Below the pieces are notes generated by a model, which did not search any database, was not told the DNA's origin, and saw only the letters and a list, made by a program, of their open reading frames with translations. 64,000 bases of DNA from Nocardia acidivorans NBRC 108247 (GTDB lineage Bacteria > Actinomycetota > Actinomycetes > Mycobacteriales > Mycobacteriaceae). The stretch lies in assembly GCF_001625085.1 (NCBI RefSeq), contig NZ_BDAW01000051.1, forward strand, positions 1-64,000. Reading direction: 5' to 3'. Every line of letters starts with the position of its first letter. Within the stretch, counting starts at the first letter, position 1. Shown here piece after piece: positions 42,734-52,187 of this stretch. A program made the translations under genes and the position numbers.

Positions 42734-42749
42734 TCGAACATCTGTTCGT
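42734..42749 (+). promoter_or_regulatory. SOS (LexA) box upstream of recA
   Basis: TCGAACATCTGTTCGT fits the actinobacterial LexA consensus TCGAAC-N4-GTTCGA with only the last base differing. It lies 92 bp before the recA ATG. Confidence 0.9.
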
Positions 42750-42840
42750 TTAAGCTCGGCCTCGGAACTTGTCGGTGGCTCCCTCTAACGTGAGCGCCAA
42801 CCACAGCACGAGACAACCCGTCGAAAAGGGGAACCAGAGG

Positions 42841-43881
42841 ATGGCACCACAGCCTTTTGACCGCGACAAGGCGCTCGAACTGGCGTTGGCCCAGATCGAG
42901 AAGGGCTTCGGCAAGGGCGCGGTCATGCGCCTCGGCGAGGAGGTGCGCCAGCCCATTTCGGTGATTCCGACGGGTTCCATCGCACTGGACGTCGCCCTCG
43001 GCATCGGCGGTCTGCCGCGTGGCCGCGTCGTCGAGATCTACGGTCCGGAATCGTCCGGTAAGACCACCGTCGCCCTGCACGCGGTCGCCAATGCCCAGGC
43101 CCTCGGCGGCGTCGCCGCCTTCATCGACGCCGAGCACGCGCTCGATCCGGAATATGCCCGCAAGCTGGGTGTCGACACCGACGCACTGCTGGTCTCGCAG
43201 CCCGACACCGGTGAGCAGGCCCTGGAAATCGCCGATATGCTGGTGCGCTCCGGCGCCATCGACATCATCGTCATCGACTCCGTCGCCGCCCTGGTGCCGC
43301 GCGCGGAAATCGAAGGCGAAATGGGTGACAGCCACGTCGGCCTGCAGGCCCGCCTGATGAGCCAGGCGCTGCGCAAGATGACGGGCGCGCTGAACAACTC
43401 GGGCACCACCGCCATCTTCATCAACCAGCTGCGCGAGAAGATCGGCGTCATGTTCGGCTCGCCCGAGACCACCACAGGTGGTAAGGCGCTGAAGTTCTAC
43501 GCCTCGGTCCGACTGGATGTGCGCCGTATCGAAACGCTGAAGGACGGCACCGACGCGGTCGGTAACCGCACCCGTGTGAAGGTCGTCAAGAACAAGGTCA
43601 GCCCGCCGTTCAAGCAGGCCGAGTTCGACATTCTCTACGGTGTCGGCATCTCCAAGGAGGGCTCGATCATCGATATGGGTGTCGAGCACGGCTTCATCCG
43701 CAAGTCCGGCTCCTGGTACACCTACGAGGGCGATCAACTCGGCCAGGGCAAGGAGAACGCCCGTAAGTTCCTGCTCGAGAACACCGATGTGCGGGACGAG
43801 ATCGAGAAGAAGATCAAGGAGAAGCTCGGCATCGGTGCGGATGTCACCGCCGCCGACGCCGAGGCTCCCGCCGACTTCTGA
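42841..43881 (+). CDS. recA: Recombinase RecA
   Basis: A 346-residue recombinase. Walker [10 protein letters not shown] begins at about residue 68; Walker [11 protein letters not shown], loop L2 region [13 protein letters not shown] and the acidic C-terminus ([12 protein letters not shown]) are all in place. The gene is continuous, without the intein found in M. tuberculosis RecA. The ATG follows AGAGG and an SOS box lies upstream, so it is DNA-damage inducible. recX follows after 5 bp. Confidence 0.98.
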   Translation: MAPQPFDRDKALELALAQIEKGFGKGAVMRLGEEVRQPISVIPTGSIALDVALGIGGLPRGRVVEIYGPESSGKTTVALHAVANAQALGGVAAFIDAEHALDPEYARKLGVDTDALLVSQPDTGEQALEIADMLVRSGAIDIIVIDSVAALVPRAEIEGEMGDSHVGLQARLMSQALRKMTGALNNSGTTAIFINQLREKIGVMFGSPETTTGGKALKFYASVRLDVRRIETLKDGTDAVGNRTRVKVVKNKVSPPFKQAEFDILYGVGISKEGSIIDMGVEHGFIRKSGSWYTYEGDQLGQGKENARKFLLENTDVRDEIEKKIKEKLGIGADVTAADAEAPADF

Positions 43882-43886
43882 TCCGG

Positions 43887-45917
43887 ATGACCGACAGGTC
43901 CGACCCCGACCCCGAGCCCCGGCCCACCCGGCCGGGGCCCGAGGACTCCCGCCTCGACGCGGTGGAGCGCCTCCGCCGCCAACTCGACGCCCTCGAATCC
44001 CGCAGCAGACGTTCCGCTTCCAAGCGCGGCGGCTCGCGAGGCGGTTCGGGTAGATCGGGATCCCAAGGCGGCGTATGGGATTCCCCGAGCTCGTGGGACG
44101 ACTCCGGCTCCAAGGCGGCCCCGACCCGCTGGACCAATTCGGGCGCGGACTCCGACTCCACCACATGGTTGGAGTCGAGCACGGATTCCCCCTCCCGCTG
44201 GGCCGAATCCGCGACGGATTCCGATGCCCAGCTCTGGGTGGAACGCCGCCAACCTGGTGTCACCCGCCCCCGCCGGAGCGAGCAGCCCGGGCCGGCGACG
44301 GACGACGACGATCAATCCACCGAGGGACCTGAGCCGCGCCGTCGCACGGCAGCTTCGAAGAGGTCGGCACCCTCTGCGGATTCCGCTGATCCCGGGCAAG
44401 CGGACTTGGACAGCCACTATCGCGACCCCGCCTCCCACTCCGATTCTCGGCGCGACAGGGCCACTGTCCCCGCCGATTTCGACAATCGGGATGGCAAGAC
44501 CGCTGCCGCAGGTGATGACGAATCGGCTGATGTCCGGCGGCCGCCCACCCGCCGCGCCGATCCTCGACATGACAGGACTGCTGCCTCCGCCGATGTCGAT
44601 CATCGCGGTGGCAGGACAGCTGCCGCTGATGACGATTCGGGCGGTGGACGTCGTGCCCGCCGCTCCGATCCCTGGGGCGAGAGGGCGACCGCCGACAATG
44701 GCGAACCGGGGGAGAGGCGACGGGGCCGCCGGTCTCGGCGGCGGGGCGAGGAAGGGGCTGCGGCGAACGGTGCGGGTGAAGGGGATTCCCGCGAGTCCGG
44801 TGGTGCCCGGGGTGGGCGACGTAGTCGGCGCTACGGATATGGTCCGGTCGAACCGCTGCCCGGCGGTGGTAAAGATGCCCAGGCCAAGGAAATCTGCCTG
44901 CGCCTGCTCACCGACCGCGATCGCAGCCGCGCCGAACTCGCGGATCGTTTGGCCGCCAAAGGATACAGCACCGAGGTGGCGGATCGAGTCCTGAACCGCC
45001 TCACCGAGGTCGGTCTCATCAATGACGCCGCCTTCGCTCAGCAGTGGGTTTACTCCCGCCATACATACTCCGGCAAGGGCAAGAAGGTGCTGGCCGAGGA
45101 GCTCCGCCGCAAAGGCATCTCCCAGCAGCACGCCGACGAGGCCCTGGCCGCCCTCACACCCGAGGCCGAGTCCTCTCGCGCCGAAGAGCTGGTCCGCCAG
45201 ACACTCGGCTCGCTGCCGCCAACCATGGACCGCGACAAGGCAACCCGCCGCCTGGTGTCTCTGCTCGCCCGCAAAGGCTATGACCCCGGCACCGCGTTCG
45301 GGGTGGTGGCGACCGCCTTGAAGTCGGTCGATCTCCCGGACCCGCCGCGACATCGCCCGCCCGAGCGCGGGACCTCCGCCGACGACGTAGTCGACAACGG
45401 TCGCAATGCCGCAGGCTCCGGTTCCCCGCATTTCGATCCCACCGCGGGCGAATCGAATTCCGCCGCAGCCGAGTTCACCGAGCCCGACGTGGACGCCGCG
45501 AGGGAACTCGTCCGTCGTAAGCTCCGCACCTTCCCCTCGACCCTGGACCGCCAGAAGGCGATCATCCGGTTGGTGGGCATGCTCGCCAGGCGCGGGTACA
45601 ACTCGTCAACCGCCTTCGCGATCGTCTCGCCCGAGGTGGATGCCGGTGGTTTCACCGCCGCGGCCAAGCCTGCGCCGCGCTTCTCCGGCTCCGCTGCTGC
45701 CGGGCCATCGGGAGAGTCGCTCGACGAGTCCGAGGAAGCTGAGTCCGATCCGGCCGCTGAGCTGGTTCGTCGCAAGCTTCGAAGCTTTCCTTCGAATCTG
45801 GATCGGCAGAAGGTGATTACTCGGTTGGTGGGGATGCTTGCTCGTCGGGGGTACAACCAGTCGGATGCGTATTCGATCGTTAAAGCTGAGATTGCCGCTG
45901 CTGAGTTTGATCGGTAG
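43887..45917 (+). CDS. recX: RecX regulator with long disordered N-terminus and triplicated C-terminal module
   Basis: A 676-residue protein, several times the ~175 residues of mycobacterial RecX, which limits RecA filament growth. Residues 1-325 are Ser/Asp/Arg/Gly-rich and disordered. The RecX core starts near 330 (AKEICLRLLTDRDRSRAELA), with EVGLINDAAFAQQWV and GKKVLAEELRRKGIS as modules 1-2 and EELVRQTLGSLPPTMDRDKA as module 3. Module 3 is then repeated twice more: ARELVRRKLRTFPSTLDRQK (from about 537) and AELVRRKLRSFPSNLDRQKV (from about 623), each followed by RLVGMLARRGYN. The frame is open throughout. Codons of the last copy are AT-richer than the rest. It starts 5 bp after recA. Confidence 0.9.
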   Translation: MTDRSDPDPEPRPTRPGPEDSRLDAVERLRRQLDALESRSRRSASKRGGSRGGSGRSGSQGGVWDSPSSWDDSGSKAAPTRWTNSGADSDSTTWLESSTDSPSRWAESATDSDAQLWVERRQPGVTRPRRSEQPGPATDDDDQSTEGPEPRRRTAASKRSAPSADSADPGQADLDSHYRDPASHSDSRRDRATVPADFDNRDGKTAAAGDDESADVRRPPTRRADPRHDRTAASADVDHRGGRTAAADDDSGGGRRARRSDPWGERATADNGEPGERRRGRRSRRRGEEGAAANGAGEGDSRESGGARGGRRSRRYGYGPVEPLPGGGKDAQAKEICLRLLTDRDRSRAELADRLAAKGYSTEVADRVLNRLTEVGLINDAAFAQQWVYSRHTYSGKGKKVLAEELRRKGISQQHADEALAALTPEAESSRAEELVRQTLGSLPPTMDRDKATRRLVSLLARKGYDPGTAFGVVATALKSVDLPDPPRHRPPERGTSADDVVDNGRNAAGSGSPHFDPTAGESNSAAAEFTEPDVDAARELVRRKLRTFPSTLDRQKAIIRLVGMLARRGYNSSTAFAIVSPEVDAGGFTAAAKPAPRFSGSAAAGPSGESLDESEEAESDPAAELVRRKLRSFPSNLDRQKVITRLVGMLARRGYNQSDAYSIVKAEIAAAEFDR

Positions 45918-45965
45918 TGGTGGGTTTGGTCCCGGGGCAGTCCCATCGAGGAGTATCTCGATGCG

Positions 45966-46292
45966 GTGTGGGTGCGACTGCTGGCCGAATTCCCCTCCCC
46001 GATGGGAGCGTTCACCAGCGCGGCCGAATTCCTGCGCGGAATCGCGGCGGCACACATCGAATCTGCTCGGTTCCTACGGGTTTGGGAGTCGAACGCGGGA
46101 CGGGCCGCCGATCGGCATCTCGCGGAGCTGGTGATCGACACGGTGTATCACCGGGGTTCAGACGCCGCGACGACCGCGTGGCTGCGGTGTGAACCGGTGC
46201 GGGAACGCCTTTTCCGGGCATTCGAGCGCGATCATGCCATGGATTGGGGCGACGAATTCGCGCAGGCATTCGACCTCGCCGCGACGGTTTGA
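45966..46292 (+). CDS. Hypothetical protein downstream of recX
   Basis: A 108-residue reading frame with even amino-acid composition and codon-position bias like a real gene. It is mostly helical, containing AAEFLRGIAAAHIESARFLR, a His-rich patch (VYHRGSD) and a terminal acidic helix (DWGDEFAQAFDLA). No family was recognised. The GTG start at 45966 is uncertain because the frame is open upstream without a better start and no clear ribosome site is seen. It could be a third gene of the recA-recX transcript. Confidence 0.5.
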   Translation: MWVRLLAEFPSPMGAFTSAAEFLRGIAAAHIESARFLRVWESNAGRAADRHLAELVIDTVYHRGSDAATTAWLRCEPVRERLFRAFERDHAMDWGDEFAQAFDLAATV

Positions 46293-46310
46293 ATGCGCTG
46301 CGCCGCTGTG

Positions 46311-46583
46311 TCAGTGCGGAATTCGGCCGTGGTGACGGGGGCCGCGACGGGGGCGGCGGGTGTCGGCGCGCGGAGCCGGGCGGGGAGTTGCCAGGCGGGG
46401 AGATGAGGTTCGGGAGCCTGCCGGGGCTGGAGCCGGCTGGCTGCGGCGGGCGCGGGCCTCTGCGAGCATGACCGCGCCGACGGCGGCGACCAAGGCTGTA
46501 CAGAGGGCGGCCAAGGGGGTGGCGCAGGCGAGCAAGAGCAGGCCCAGGCGGAATTGTCTTCGGGCGCTGTCCGCTTCGGTCAT
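46311..46583 (-). CDS. Small hypothetical membrane protein
   Basis: A 90-residue frame starting MTEADSARRQFRLGLLLLAC, with a hydrophobic region (residues 13-42) long enough for one or two membrane helices and a basic Pro/Arg-rich C-terminal tail of about 45 residues. The tail is low complexity and may reflect GC-rich sequence rather than coding. No family recognised. It lies downstream of the gluD terminator, on the same strand. Confidence 0.4.
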   Translation of the reverse strand: MTEADSARRQFRLGLLLLACATPLAALCTALVAAVGAVMLAEARARRSQPAPAPAGSRTSSPRLATPRPAPRADTRRPRRGPRHHGRIPH

Positions 46584-46770
46584 GTAGGCCAGTATGCGAG
46601 TTCGGGCGGTCTGCTGTCCGAGGCTCGGCGGACATTGGCCTGAAGTAGGAATTCGATGGCCCGCCGGAACAATGCGGAGGCGGCCCGAGACCGGGGAGTT
46701 CGGCGATCCTCGAGGCAAGGATCGCGGGAACGGGCGCGATATGCGCTGAGAATGCCCTCGTTCCGGACGC

Positions 46771-46807
46771 CGTTCGGCCCGGGCCAGCAACTCACCCGGG
46801 CCGAACG
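46771..46807 (-). terminator. Hairpin terminator of the glu operon
   Basis: A perfect 13-bp stem (CGTTCGGCCCGGG / CCCGGGCCGAACG) with an 11-nt loop begins 7 bp after the gluD stop on the minus strand. No long T-run follows, as is common for actinobacterial terminators. Confidence 0.7.
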
Positions 46808-46813
46808 AGAGAA

Positions 46814-47704
46814 TCAGGGGCGGTTGCCGGTGAGATCCATCCCGGGCGCCGCGTTGAGGGCGTTGGCGGGAAGGGCTGCGCGGGAACCGCGTTTGCGGGT
46901 GCGGAGCCAGCGTTCGAGGCGGGTGGCGACCACGCTCAGGGTGTAGTTGAGGGTGATCATGATGGCCGCGATCACCAGCAGTGCGGGGATGGTGTTCTGT
47001 TCGGCCGCGCCGAGCTGTTTACCGGCGCGCACCACCTCCACGTAGGTGATCTGGTAGCCGAGGGCTGAATCCTTCAGTGCCACAACCATTTGCGAGACCA
47101 GGGCGGGCAGCATGGCGGTGATCGCCTGCGGCAGCAGCACGATGCGCATGACCTGGTTCTTGCGCAGGCCCAGCGCGACCGCCGCCTCGGATTGCCCGCG
47201 CGGCAGCGAGCGAATACCCGAGCGCACGATCTCGGCGATGACCGAGCCGTTGTAGATGGTCAGCGCGATCACCACGGCGGCCAGCGCCAGCTGATCCGAG
47301 GGGAACACATTGTTCTGCGAGAACACCGCGAACAGGAAGATCATCAGGATCAGCACCGGAATGGCGCGCGCGATCTCCACGACCGTCCCGGCGAAGATCC
47401 GCACACTGCGATGATCGGACATTCGCAGAATGCCGAACACCATGCCGATGATCAGGGCGAAGACAATCGACAGCACCGCCGCCTCGATGGTCCCGCGCAG
47501 ACCCGGCAGCAGATAGGTGGACCAGATGTCCCCTTCCAGGAACGGCTTCCACTTCGCGGCCTCGAACTGCCCCTTATCGCTGAGCGCGCGGTAGATGAAC
47601 CACAGCACCGCCGCCGCGACGACGACGACCACGCCCGAGTAGATCCGATACCGCAGCCGCGCGCGGGGCCCCGGAGCGTCGTACAGAACCGATGCCGAGC
47701 TCAT
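46814..47704 (-). CDS. gluD: Glutamate ABC transporter permease GluD
   Basis: A 296-residue inner-membrane permease of the polar-amino-acid type. After a short basic N-terminus and a first helix (residues 20-42), the BPD_transp_1 domain carries the EAA-like loop RGQSEAAVALGLRKNQVMRI and five to six helices. The gene order gluA-gluB-gluC-gluD downstream of recX is also known in corynebacteria. Its start overlaps the gluC stop by 4 bp. Confidence 0.9.
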   Translation of the reverse strand: MSSASVLYDAPGPRARLRYRIYSGVVVVVAAAVLWFIYRALSDKGQFEAAKWKPFLEGDIWSTYLLPGLRGTIEAAVLSIVFALIIGMVFGILRMSDHRSVRIFAGTVVEIARAIPVLILMIFLFAVFSQNNVFPSDQLALAAVVIALTIYNGSVIAEIVRSGIRSLPRGQSEAAVALGLRKNQVMRIVLLPQAITAMLPALVSQMVVALKDSALGYQITYVEVVRAGKQLGAAEQNTIPALLVIAAIMITLNYTLSVVATRLERWLRTRKRGSRAALPANALNAAPGMDLTGNRP

Positions 47705-48381
47705 CGCGCAACCTCATATCGTTTGGCCAGCCAGCCGAAGAGCAGGCCGGTGGGCAGGGTCAGCAGCACGAAGCCGAGCGCGAAGATCGCGCCGATGGCC
47801 AGTGGCATGGCCTCGTTCTCGTTCATGGTGTCCATCAGCAGCGCGGCTTCCCCGACACCGATCACCGAGGCGACGGTGGAGTTCTTGGTCAGCGCGATGA
47901 ACACACTGCCGAGCGGGCCGATGGTGGCGCGAAAAGCCTGCGGCAGCACCACGAGTCGCAGATTCTGCATAAAGGTCAGCCCGAGCGAGCGGCCCGCCTC
48001 GGACTGCCCCAGCGGCACCGTATTGATGCCCGAGCGCAGTGATTCGCAGACGAAAGCCGCCGTGTAGACACCCAATCCGAGTACCGCGTAGCGAAAGTTG
48101 TTCTCCGCGATGTCATTCGTGCCCGCGGCGGCGAGTTTGACGCCGAGGGTCGAGTACAACCCGATCGAGCAGAAGATGACGATCAGCGTGAGTGGGGTAT
48201 TGCGGAAGATATTGACGTACGCCGTGCCGAGCCACCGCGCGACCGGTACCGGTGCGACCCGCATTCCGGCCACGATCGTGCCCAGAACCAGCGCCAGCAC
48301 CGCCGAGTACAGCGTCAGTTTGATGGTCACCCAGAACGAGTCCAGCAGCTGGGTGTGGTAGTCCGAGATCAAGTTGAACAC
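47701..48381 (-). CDS. gluC: Glutamate ABC transporter permease GluC
   Basis: A 226-residue polar-amino-acid permease with five hydrophobic segments and the loop LGQSEAGRSLGLTFMQNLRL that contacts the ATPase. The GTG start at 48381 (VFNLISDYHTQLLDSFW) follows GGAGGGA and starts directly in the family sequence; 25 upstream codons are excluded because they cross the intercistronic hairpin. It pairs with GluD as a heterodimeric channel. Confidence 0.9.
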   Translation of the reverse strand: MFNLISDYHTQLLDSFWVTIKLTLYSAVLALVLGTIVAGMRVAPVPVARWLGTAYVNIFRNTPLTLIVIFCSIGLYSTLGVKLAAAGTNDIAENNFRYAVLGLGVYTAAFVCESLRSGINTVPLGQSEAGRSLGLTFMQNLRLVVLPQAFRATIGPLGSVFIALTKNSTVASVIGVGEAALLMDTMNENEAMPLAIGAIFALGFVLLTLPTGLLFGWLAKRYEVAR

Positions 48382-48428
48382 GGCGCGCGCGTCCCTCCGT
48401 TCACAGTACTTCTCAGCGAAATACAAAG

Positions 48429-48457
48429 CGTGCCGGGCGGATTCACCGCCCGGCACG
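48429..48457 (-). terminator. Intercistronic hairpin between gluB and gluC
   Basis: A perfect 12-bp stem (CGTGCCGGGCGG / CCGCCCGGCACG) with a 5-nt loop starts 10 bp after the gluB stop. On the minus strand it is followed by CTTTGTATTTCG. It could act as a partial terminator or 3'-end stabiliser, raising binding-protein mRNA over permease mRNA. Confidence 0.7.
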
Positions 48458-48467
48458 TCGGCTCAAC

Positions 48468-49301
48468 TCAGTACCGGTCCACCTGCGGCGGCGCGGGCGC
48501 CTCGAAACCGGTTCCGGCGAAGTTCTTTTCGAGCGCCGCCTTCCAGGAGCCGTCCGCGATCATGGCCTCGATGGCGTCATTGATCTTGTTGCGGATCTCG
48601 GTGTCGCCCTTCTTGACGCCGATGCCGTACTTCTCGGTGGTGAACGGCTTGCCGACCACCTTCAGCGCGCCCGGCGACTGCGCCGCGTAACCGCGCAGAA
48701 TGATGTCATCGGTGGTCAGCGCGTCCACGGAACCGGACTTGAGCGCCTCGACGCACAGCGAGTACGTGTCGTACTCCTGCAGTTGCACATCCTTGGCGTA
48801 CTTGTCCTTGATGTTCTGCGCCGGGGTCGAACCCTTCACCGAGCACAGCTTCTTATTGCCGTTGAGCGATTCCACACCGGTGATATCGGTATTGTCCGAA
48901 CGCACCAGCAGCGACTGCCCGGTGAGGTAGTACGGGCCCGCGAAATCGATCTTCTCCTTGCGCTTATCGGTGATCGAGTAGGTCGCGGCGATGAAATCGA
49001 CCTGCCCGTTCTGGATGAGCGTTTCGCGCTGCGCCGACGGCGCTTCCTTGAAGGTGATGTTCTCCGGCTTCACGCCCAGCTTCGTGCCGATGTACTTGGC
49101 CACATCCACATCGAAACCGCTGAACGAGCCGTCCTTGTTGTGCAGGCCCAGACCCGGCTGGTCGTACTTGATGCCGACGGTGAGCTTGCCGCTGGCCGCA
49201 TTGTCACCGGCCGACTTGTCGCTGCCCCCACCGCATCCGGTGGCGACGACGGCCAGGGCGAGTGCCCCGGCCGCGACCTGGAGAACTTTGTTGAAACGCA
49301 T
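48468..49301 (-). CDS. gluB: Glutamate-binding lipoprotein GluB
   Basis: A 277-residue solute-binding lipoprotein of the SBP_bac_3 family. The signal peptide ends in VVATGC, with Cys about residue 23 as the lipid anchor. The mature part contains LTVGIKYDQPGLGLHNKDGS, GFDVDVAKYIGTKLGV and DFIAATYSITDKRKEKIDFA, typical of glutamate/glutamine binders, and closes with NFAGTGFEAPAPPQVDRY. It would hand glutamate to GluCD. Confidence 0.92.
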   Translation of the reverse strand: MRFNKVLQVAAGALALAVVATGCGGGSDKSAGDNAASGKLTVGIKYDQPGLGLHNKDGSFSGFDVDVAKYIGTKLGVKPENITFKEAPSAQRETLIQNGQVDFIAATYSITDKRKEKIDFAGPYYLTGQSLLVRSDNTDITGVESLNGNKKLCSVKGSTPAQNIKDKYAKDVQLQEYDTYSLCVEALKSGSVDALTTDDIILRGYAAQSPGALKVVGKPFTTEKYGIGVKKGDTEIRNKINDAIEAMIADGSWKAALEKNFAGTGFEAPAPPQVDRY

Positions 49302-49347
49302 CGGGAGTCCTTCTCGTGTAGGGAAATCAGGCTCTGTAGCGAATGGA

Positions 49348-50115
49348 TCAGTGGCTCAGGATCTTGCCCAGGAAATCCTTGGCGCGATCGGATTTGGGTG
49401 CGGTGAAGAAGGCGTCCGGGTCGGTGTCCTCGACGATCTGCCCATCGGCCATGAACAGCACGCGATTGCCCGCGCGGCGCGCGAAGCCCATCTCGTGCGT
49501 GACCACGACCATCGTCATACCGTCCTTGGCCAGCTGCACCATCACCTCGAGCACCTCGGAGACCATCTCCGGGTCGAGTGCGGAGGTGGGCTCGTCGAAG
49601 AGCATCACCTTCGGATTCATAGCCAGCGCGCGGGCGATCGCCACCCGCTGCTGCTGCCCACCGGACAACTGCGCCGGATACTTGTCCGCCTGATCGGCGA
49701 TACCGACTCGTTCGAGCAATTCCATGGCGTGCGCCCGCGCCCGCGTCTTGTCGGTGCCGCGCACCTTCACCGGCGCGAGCATGACGTTCTCGACAATCGT
49801 CTTGTGCGCGAACAGATTGAAGGACTGGAACACCATCCCCACATCGGCGCGCAGTTTGGCCAGGGCCTTGCCCTCATCGGGCAGGTTCACCCCGTCGATG
49901 GCGATTTCCCCGGAGTCGATGGTCTCCAGCCGATTGATGGTGCGGCACAGGGTCGACTTGCCGGAGCCGGATGGTCCCACCACGATCACGACCTGCCCGG
50001 TGGGCACTTCGAGATTGATGTCACGCAGCACGTGCAGCGAGCCGAAGTGCTTGTCCACACTCCGCATCGAGATCATCGGCGCGGACTTGCTGATGGATAC
50101 AGGCGCGTCGGTCAT
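49348..50115 (-). CDS. gluA: Glutamate ABC transporter ATP-binding protein GluA
   Basis: A 255-residue ATPase: Walker [14 protein letters not shown] (about residues 48-60), signature [15 protein letters not shown], Walker [13 protein letters not shown] and the switch His in VTHEMGF. It is the first gene of the minus-strand operon. ATG at 50115 ([14 protein letters not shown]) is chosen because upstream codons do not align with the family. It diverges from miaB. Confidence 0.92.
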   Translation of the reverse strand: MTDAPVSISKSAPMISMRSVDKHFGSLHVLRDINLEVPTGQVVIVVGPSGSGKSTLCRTINRLETIDSGEIAIDGVNLPDEGKALAKLRADVGMVFQSFNLFAHKTIVENVMLAPVKVRGTDKTRARAHAMELLERVGIADQADKYPAQLSGGQQQRVAIARALAMNPKVMLFDEPTSALDPEMVSEVLEVMVQLAKDGMTMVVVTHEMGFARRAGNRVLFMADGQIVEDTDPDAFFTAPKSDRAKDFLGKILSH

Positions 50116-50296
50116 GACCTGTGACCTTAGAGGGACTGTGCCCGAAATGCTCGTCTTTGGTCCCAGCACCGGTACTGTGCCTCCACTCGACATGCTCCTG
50201 TAACCCGGGATTGACGCCGCAGTGATCGCGGAGACGCAGGTCACCGCGACGGGACGGGGTTTATGGGCCCGAGAGCCCAGCCATTACCCTGATTGG

Positions 50297-51862
50297 GTGA
50301 ATTCGTTGGGGCAGATTTCAGCACGTGGCGCGGTAGCCGAGCAAGATGTGCGCACCTATGAGGTGCGCACCTACGGCTGCCAGATGAATGTGCACGACTC
50401 CGAACGACTTTCGGGCCTGCTCGAAGACGCCGGTTATGTGAAGGCCGGCACCGGTGACACCGCCGACCTGGTCGTCTTCAATACCTGCGCGGTGCGCGAG
50501 AACGCCGACAACAAGCTGTACGGCACGCTCAGCCACCTCGCGCCCATCAAGGCCGAGCGGCCCGGGATGCAGATCGCCGTGGGCGGCTGCCTGGCGCAGA
50601 AGGACCGCGACACCGTGGTCAAGAAGGCGCCGTACGTGGATGTGGTGTTCGGCACCCACAACATCGGAGCGCTGCCGGTGCTGCTGGAGCGGGCCCGCCA
50701 CAATGCCGAAGCCCAGGTCGAGATCATCGAATCGCTGGAGGCGTTCCCGTCCACGCTGCCCGCCAAGCGCGAATCCGCGTACGCCGGATGGGTGTCGATC
50801 TCGGTGGGCTGCAACAACACCTGCACGTTCTGCATTGTGCCGTCGCTGCGCGGTAAAGAGGTCGATCGGCGGCCCGGTGATGTGCTCGCCGAGGTGCAGG
50901 CGCTGGTCGACCAGGGCGTCATGGAGGTGACGCTGCTCGGGCAGAACGTCAACGCGTACGGCGTCTCCTTCGCCGATCCCTCCGAGGAGCGCGATCGCGG
51001 AGCCTTCGCGAAGCTGCTGCGCGCCTGCGGTGCCATCGAGGGCCTGGAGCGCGTGCGCTTCACCTCCCCGCATCCCGCGGAGTTCACCGATGACGTCATC
51101 GTGGCCATGGCCGAGACGCCGAACGTCTGCCCGCAGCTGCATATGCCGCTGCAATCGGGTTCGGATCGCGTGCTCAAGGCCATGAAGCGGTCGTACCGGA
51201 GCACCAAGTTTCTCGGCATCATCGAGAAGGTGCGCGCGGCCATGCCGCACGCGGCCATCACCACCGACATCATCGTCGGCTTCCCGGGGGAGACCGAAGA
51301 GGATTTCCAGGCCACCCTGGATGTGGTCCGGCAGGCGCGCTTCACCAGTGCCTTCACCTTCCAGTACTCCATCCGCCCCGGCACGCCCGCCGCGGAGATG
51401 CCCGATCAGCTGCCCAAGGAAGTGGTGCAGGAGCGCTATATGCGCCTCATCGCGCTCCAGGAGCAGGTCTCGCTCGAGGCCAATCAGGAACTCATCGGCA
51501 CCACCGTCGAACTCCTGGTCGCCGAGGGCGCGGGCAAGAAGAACGCCGCCACCGCCCGCATGAGCGGCCGCGCCCGGGACGGCCGCCTGGTGCACTTCCG
51601 CCCGCCCGCCGATCTCCCGCCCGGCTCCGAGATCCGCCCCGGGGACATTGTCACCGTCGCGGTCACCGAAGCGGCTCCGCACCACCTCATCGCCGACGCG
51701 CCCATCCAATCCCACCGCCGCACCCGCGCGGGCGATGCCCACGAACGCGGCATCACCCCCAAGACCGCGCCCATCGGCGTCGGCCTCGGCCTGCCGAGCA
51801 TCGGCAAACCCCTCGTCGTCGAGACCGCCGCCGCGGGCTGCGGCACCGAATGCAGCGCGTGA
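50297..51862 (+). CDS. miaB: tRNA-2-methylthio-N6-dimethylallyladenosine synthase MiaB
   Basis: A 521-residue radical-SAM methylthiotransferase acting on i6A37 of tRNA. The N-terminal UPF0004 domain supplies three Cys ligands ([24 protein letters not shown]), the radical-SAM domain the motif [11 protein letters not shown], and a TRAM domain follows near residue 400. A Cys-containing tail ([10 protein letters not shown]) closes it. The GTG at 50297 follows a TACCCT hexamer by 6 nt, suggesting a leaderless start. Its substrate is made by MiaA, encoded 9 kb downstream. Confidence 0.95.
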   Translation: MNSLGQISARGAVAEQDVRTYEVRTYGCQMNVHDSERLSGLLEDAGYVKAGTGDTADLVVFNTCAVRENADNKLYGTLSHLAPIKAERPGMQIAVGGCLAQKDRDTVVKKAPYVDVVFGTHNIGALPVLLERARHNAEAQVEIIESLEAFPSTLPAKRESAYAGWVSISVGCNNTCTFCIVPSLRGKEVDRRPGDVLAEVQALVDQGVMEVTLLGQNVNAYGVSFADPSEERDRGAFAKLLRACGAIEGLERVRFTSPHPAEFTDDVIVAMAETPNVCPQLHMPLQSGSDRVLKAMKRSYRSTKFLGIIEKVRAAMPHAAITTDIIVGFPGETEEDFQATLDVVRQARFTSAFTFQYSIRPGTPAAEMPDQLPKEVVQERYMRLIALQEQVSLEANQELIGTTVELLVAEGAGKKNAATARMSGRARDGRLVHFRPPADLPPGSEIRPGDIVTVAVTEAAPHHLIADAPIQSHRRTRAGDAHERGITPKTAPIGVGLGLPSIGKPLVVETAAAGCGTECSA

Positions 51863-51873
51863 CGGCGCATCGG

Positions 51874-52046
51874 CCCGTCGGTGCTCGGCCGTGCACGACC
51901 CCGCTTTCCGTGATGCGTGAGCACAGTCCAGGCGGCATTCGGATGGGTCACTTGCGGCGCGCGACGGCCGCTCCACCCGTCGGTGCTCGGCCGCGCCCGA
52001 CCCCGGTTTCCGCGGCGCGAGCACAATCCATACTGTCGGATGGGTC
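51874..52046. repeat. Imperfect ~100-bp tandem duplication downstream of miaB
   Basis: Two copies, 51874-51949 and 51976-52046, share CCCGTCGGTGCTCGGCC, then CGACCCCG-TTTCCG, then GAGCACA-TCCA and end with GGATGGGTC. They occupy most of the 325-bp gap between miaB and the next gene; nothing else is seen there. Confidence 0.75.
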
Positions 52047-52187
52047 GCTGCGCGGGGCGGCGGCGGAGCGCGTTTCCTGCCGTGAGCGGGTCCGGCACGG
52101 CTCTGATCCGACACCGCGTAGTAGTCGGAAATCGGGGCGGTGCATGATGGGGCGACACCACTCCCGCATGACTCAGGATCACCACAA

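Noticed and set aside
42841-43881. RecA intein
   Set aside because: The frame is a continuous 346-residue RecA with no insertion at the Walker A or other sites.
44224-44994. A 256-residue plus-strand protein inside recX
   Set aside because: It overlaps the low-complexity part of recX in another frame and has no family features. The recX frame continues unbroken into its conserved core.
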